From Neptunomonas japonica DSM 18939 (lineage in GTDB: Bacteria; Pseudomonadota; Gammaproteobacteria; Pseudomonadales; Balneatricaceae), in NCBI RefSeq assembly GCF_000422765.1, contig NZ_AUGR01000002.1:62001-126000 (forward strand): a stretch of 64,000 bases of DNA. Reading direction: 5' to 3'. Every line of letters starts with the position of its first letter. Positions within the stretch are counted from its first letter, which is position 1. Under the pieces are notes generated by a model. The model was given only the letters and a program-made list of their open reading frames with translations. It searched no databases and was not told the DNA's origin. Made by a program: the position numbers and the translations under genes. Below, piece by piece: positions 62,961 through 64,000 of this stretch.

Positions 62961-64000
62961 CTAGCGTTTCCAGAATGCTGGCGTAAATAGTACGAGTAGT
63001 GTAAATACTTCTAAGCGCCCTAGTAGCATAGCAAAGCACAGTATCCATTTGGCTGTTTCGTTTAGGTTGCCATAGTAAACGGCAACGTCACCCAGGCCTG
63101 GCCCTAAGTTGTTCAGTGCTGCACCAACCGCAGACCATGCCGTGACTTGATCAAGCCCTGTTCCTAGTAGTGCAATTAGCATGATAATGAATACAATCAA
63201 GTACACAGAGAAAAAGCCCCATACTGCTTCTAGCACGCGATCAGAGATTGGTTTGTTGCCAAGCTTAACGGGTATTACCGCATTGGGATGTACTAACCGC
63301 ATGATCTCTCGGTAGCCTTGCTTAAGAATAAGCAATACGCGAATCACCTTCATACCGCCGCCGGTAGAGCCTGCACAACCTCCAGCAAAAGCCGCTACAA
63401 ATAGCATGAATGGCAACATGACGGGCCAGTGCGCAAAGTCTGCTGTAGCAAAACCTGTGGTGGTCGCTATAGAAACAACCATGAAAATAGATTTTCGCAT
63501 AGATTCAATTGGTGCGTATGTTTCTGTGCTAATAAGTACGAGCATTGTGATCAGTGTGACAGCAGCGAGTATGCTTACATAAAATTGAAACTCAGGATCT
63601 TGGAAGTAATGCAGTATGGTTTTTTGGCGCCATGCAAAGAAGTGCAAACTGAAGTTTACGGCAGAAATCACCATAAAGAAGATGCAGATTGCTTCGATAA
63701 CAGAGCTGTCAAAGTAACCAATACTTGCATCGTGTGTTGAAAATCCACCTATAGCTACGGTTGAAAAGCTATGGCCTATAGCATCAAAGGGAGTCATGCC
63801 CGCGGCCCAGTAACCTAGTGCGCAGGCAATAGTGAGCGATAGATAGATATACCAGAGTGCTTTTGCTGTTTCTGTGATCCGTGGTGTTAGCTTGCTGTCT
63901 TTTACTGGTCCTGGCGTTTCTGCTCGGTATAGCTGCATCCCCCCGATTCCCAGCATTGGGAGTATTGCAACGGCGAGAACGATGATACCCATACCACCAA
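62961..64000 (-). CDS. trkH: Trk potassium uptake system membrane subunit, 5' end cut off
   Basis: K+ channel-like subunit working with TrkA. About 346 codons are visible, running off the right edge; the full protein has about 480, so some 135 N-terminal residues are missing. Two of the K+ selectivity-filter stretches can be seen: VAIGGFSTHDASIGYFD and TTTGFATADFAHWP, with a further P-loop at LNNLGPGLGDV. GGMKVIRVL and LGRLEVFTLLVLFTPAFWKR at the end are typical. The frame is open at the window edge (GGMGIIVLAVAILPMLGIGG). Confidence 0.94.
   Translation of the reverse strand, partial: GGMGIIVLAVAILPMLGIGGMQLYRAETPGPVKDSKLTPRITETAKALWYIYLSLTIACALGYWAAGMTPFDAIGHSFSTVAIGGFSTHDASIGYFDSSVIEAICIFFMVISAVNFSLHFFAWRQKTILHYFQDPEFQFYVSILAAVTLITMLVLISTETYAPIESMRKSIFMVVSIATTTGFATADFAHWPVMLPFMLFVAAFAGGCAGSTGGGMKVIRVLLILKQGYREIMRLVHPNAVIPVKLGNKPISDRVLEAVWGFFSVYLIVFIIMLIALLGTGLDQVTAWSAVGAALNNLGPGLGDVAVYYGNLNETAKWILCFAMLLGRLEVFTLLVLFTPAFWKR

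Overview
This 64-kb window is the replication-origin neighbourhood of a gammaproteobacterial chromosome, probably a marine Oceanospirillales species (Oceanospirillaceae-like). The evidence is the gene order, moderate AT content and the protein signatures: the atp, par and gid blocks, dnaA-dnaN-recF-gyrB, and glyQS followed by an LpxL-like acyltransferase and trkH, as around Pseudomonas-type origins. The genus is an inference. I found no tRNA, rRNA, insertion sequence, prophage or CRISPR array.

Layout. 1-3.0 kb: glmS (3' end cut off) and glmU. 3.1-3.9 kb: a TrmB-type regulator diverging from glmU. 3.9-11 kb: the complete nine-gene F1Fo ATP synthase operon (atpIBEFHAGDC) with a good sigma70-like promoter. 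11.1-15.4 kb: parB, parA, rsmG, mnmG. 15.4-16.0 kb: an AT-rich DnaA-box cluster with an IHF-like site, the best oriC candidate. 16.0-31.4 kb: a block splitting the usual mnmE-mnmG neighbourhood. It holds a GMC oxidoreductase, mtgA, the urate hydroxylase puuD, and a purine module (BMP-family ABC uptake, 8-oxoguanine deaminase, xanthine phosphoribosyltransferase, adenine deaminase), then srkA, an unidentified membrane protein and yghU. 31.4-35.1 kb: mnmE, yidC, rnpA and rpmH, with no yidD between rnpA and yidC. 35.5-41.8 kb: dnaA, dnaN, recF, gyrB.

41.9-58.7 kb is an accessory stretch between gyrB and glyS. It is rich in transcription factors (three with AraC-type HTH domains, two LysR, one Lrp) and transporters (two EamA, NhaA, one SLC13-type). 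It also carries a mandelate racemase-like enzyme with all catalytic residues, a Rap1a/Tai-like periplasmic protein, cytochrome b561, lysA, and an RsgA-type GTPase. That GTPase gene is preceded by a possible leader peptide and a set of competing hairpins. A perfect 16-bp parS site lies at 58736-58751. The window closes with glyS-glyQ, an LpxL-family acyltransferase, and trkH (5' end cut off).

How the parts work together: the oriC candidate, DnaA, DnaN, ParA, ParB and parS make up the replication and segregation core. The ATP synthase, GlmUS, MnmEG, RsmG, YidC, RnpA and L34 are housekeeping genes that normally sit near the origin. The purine module would import purines or nucleosides, deaminate adenine and 8-oxoguanine, salvage xanthine or guanine, and oxidise urate through PuuD. 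The most unusual elements are the rsgA 5' leader, the purine block beside oriC, the palindromes before the LysR gene at 48.5 kb, and the missing yidD.
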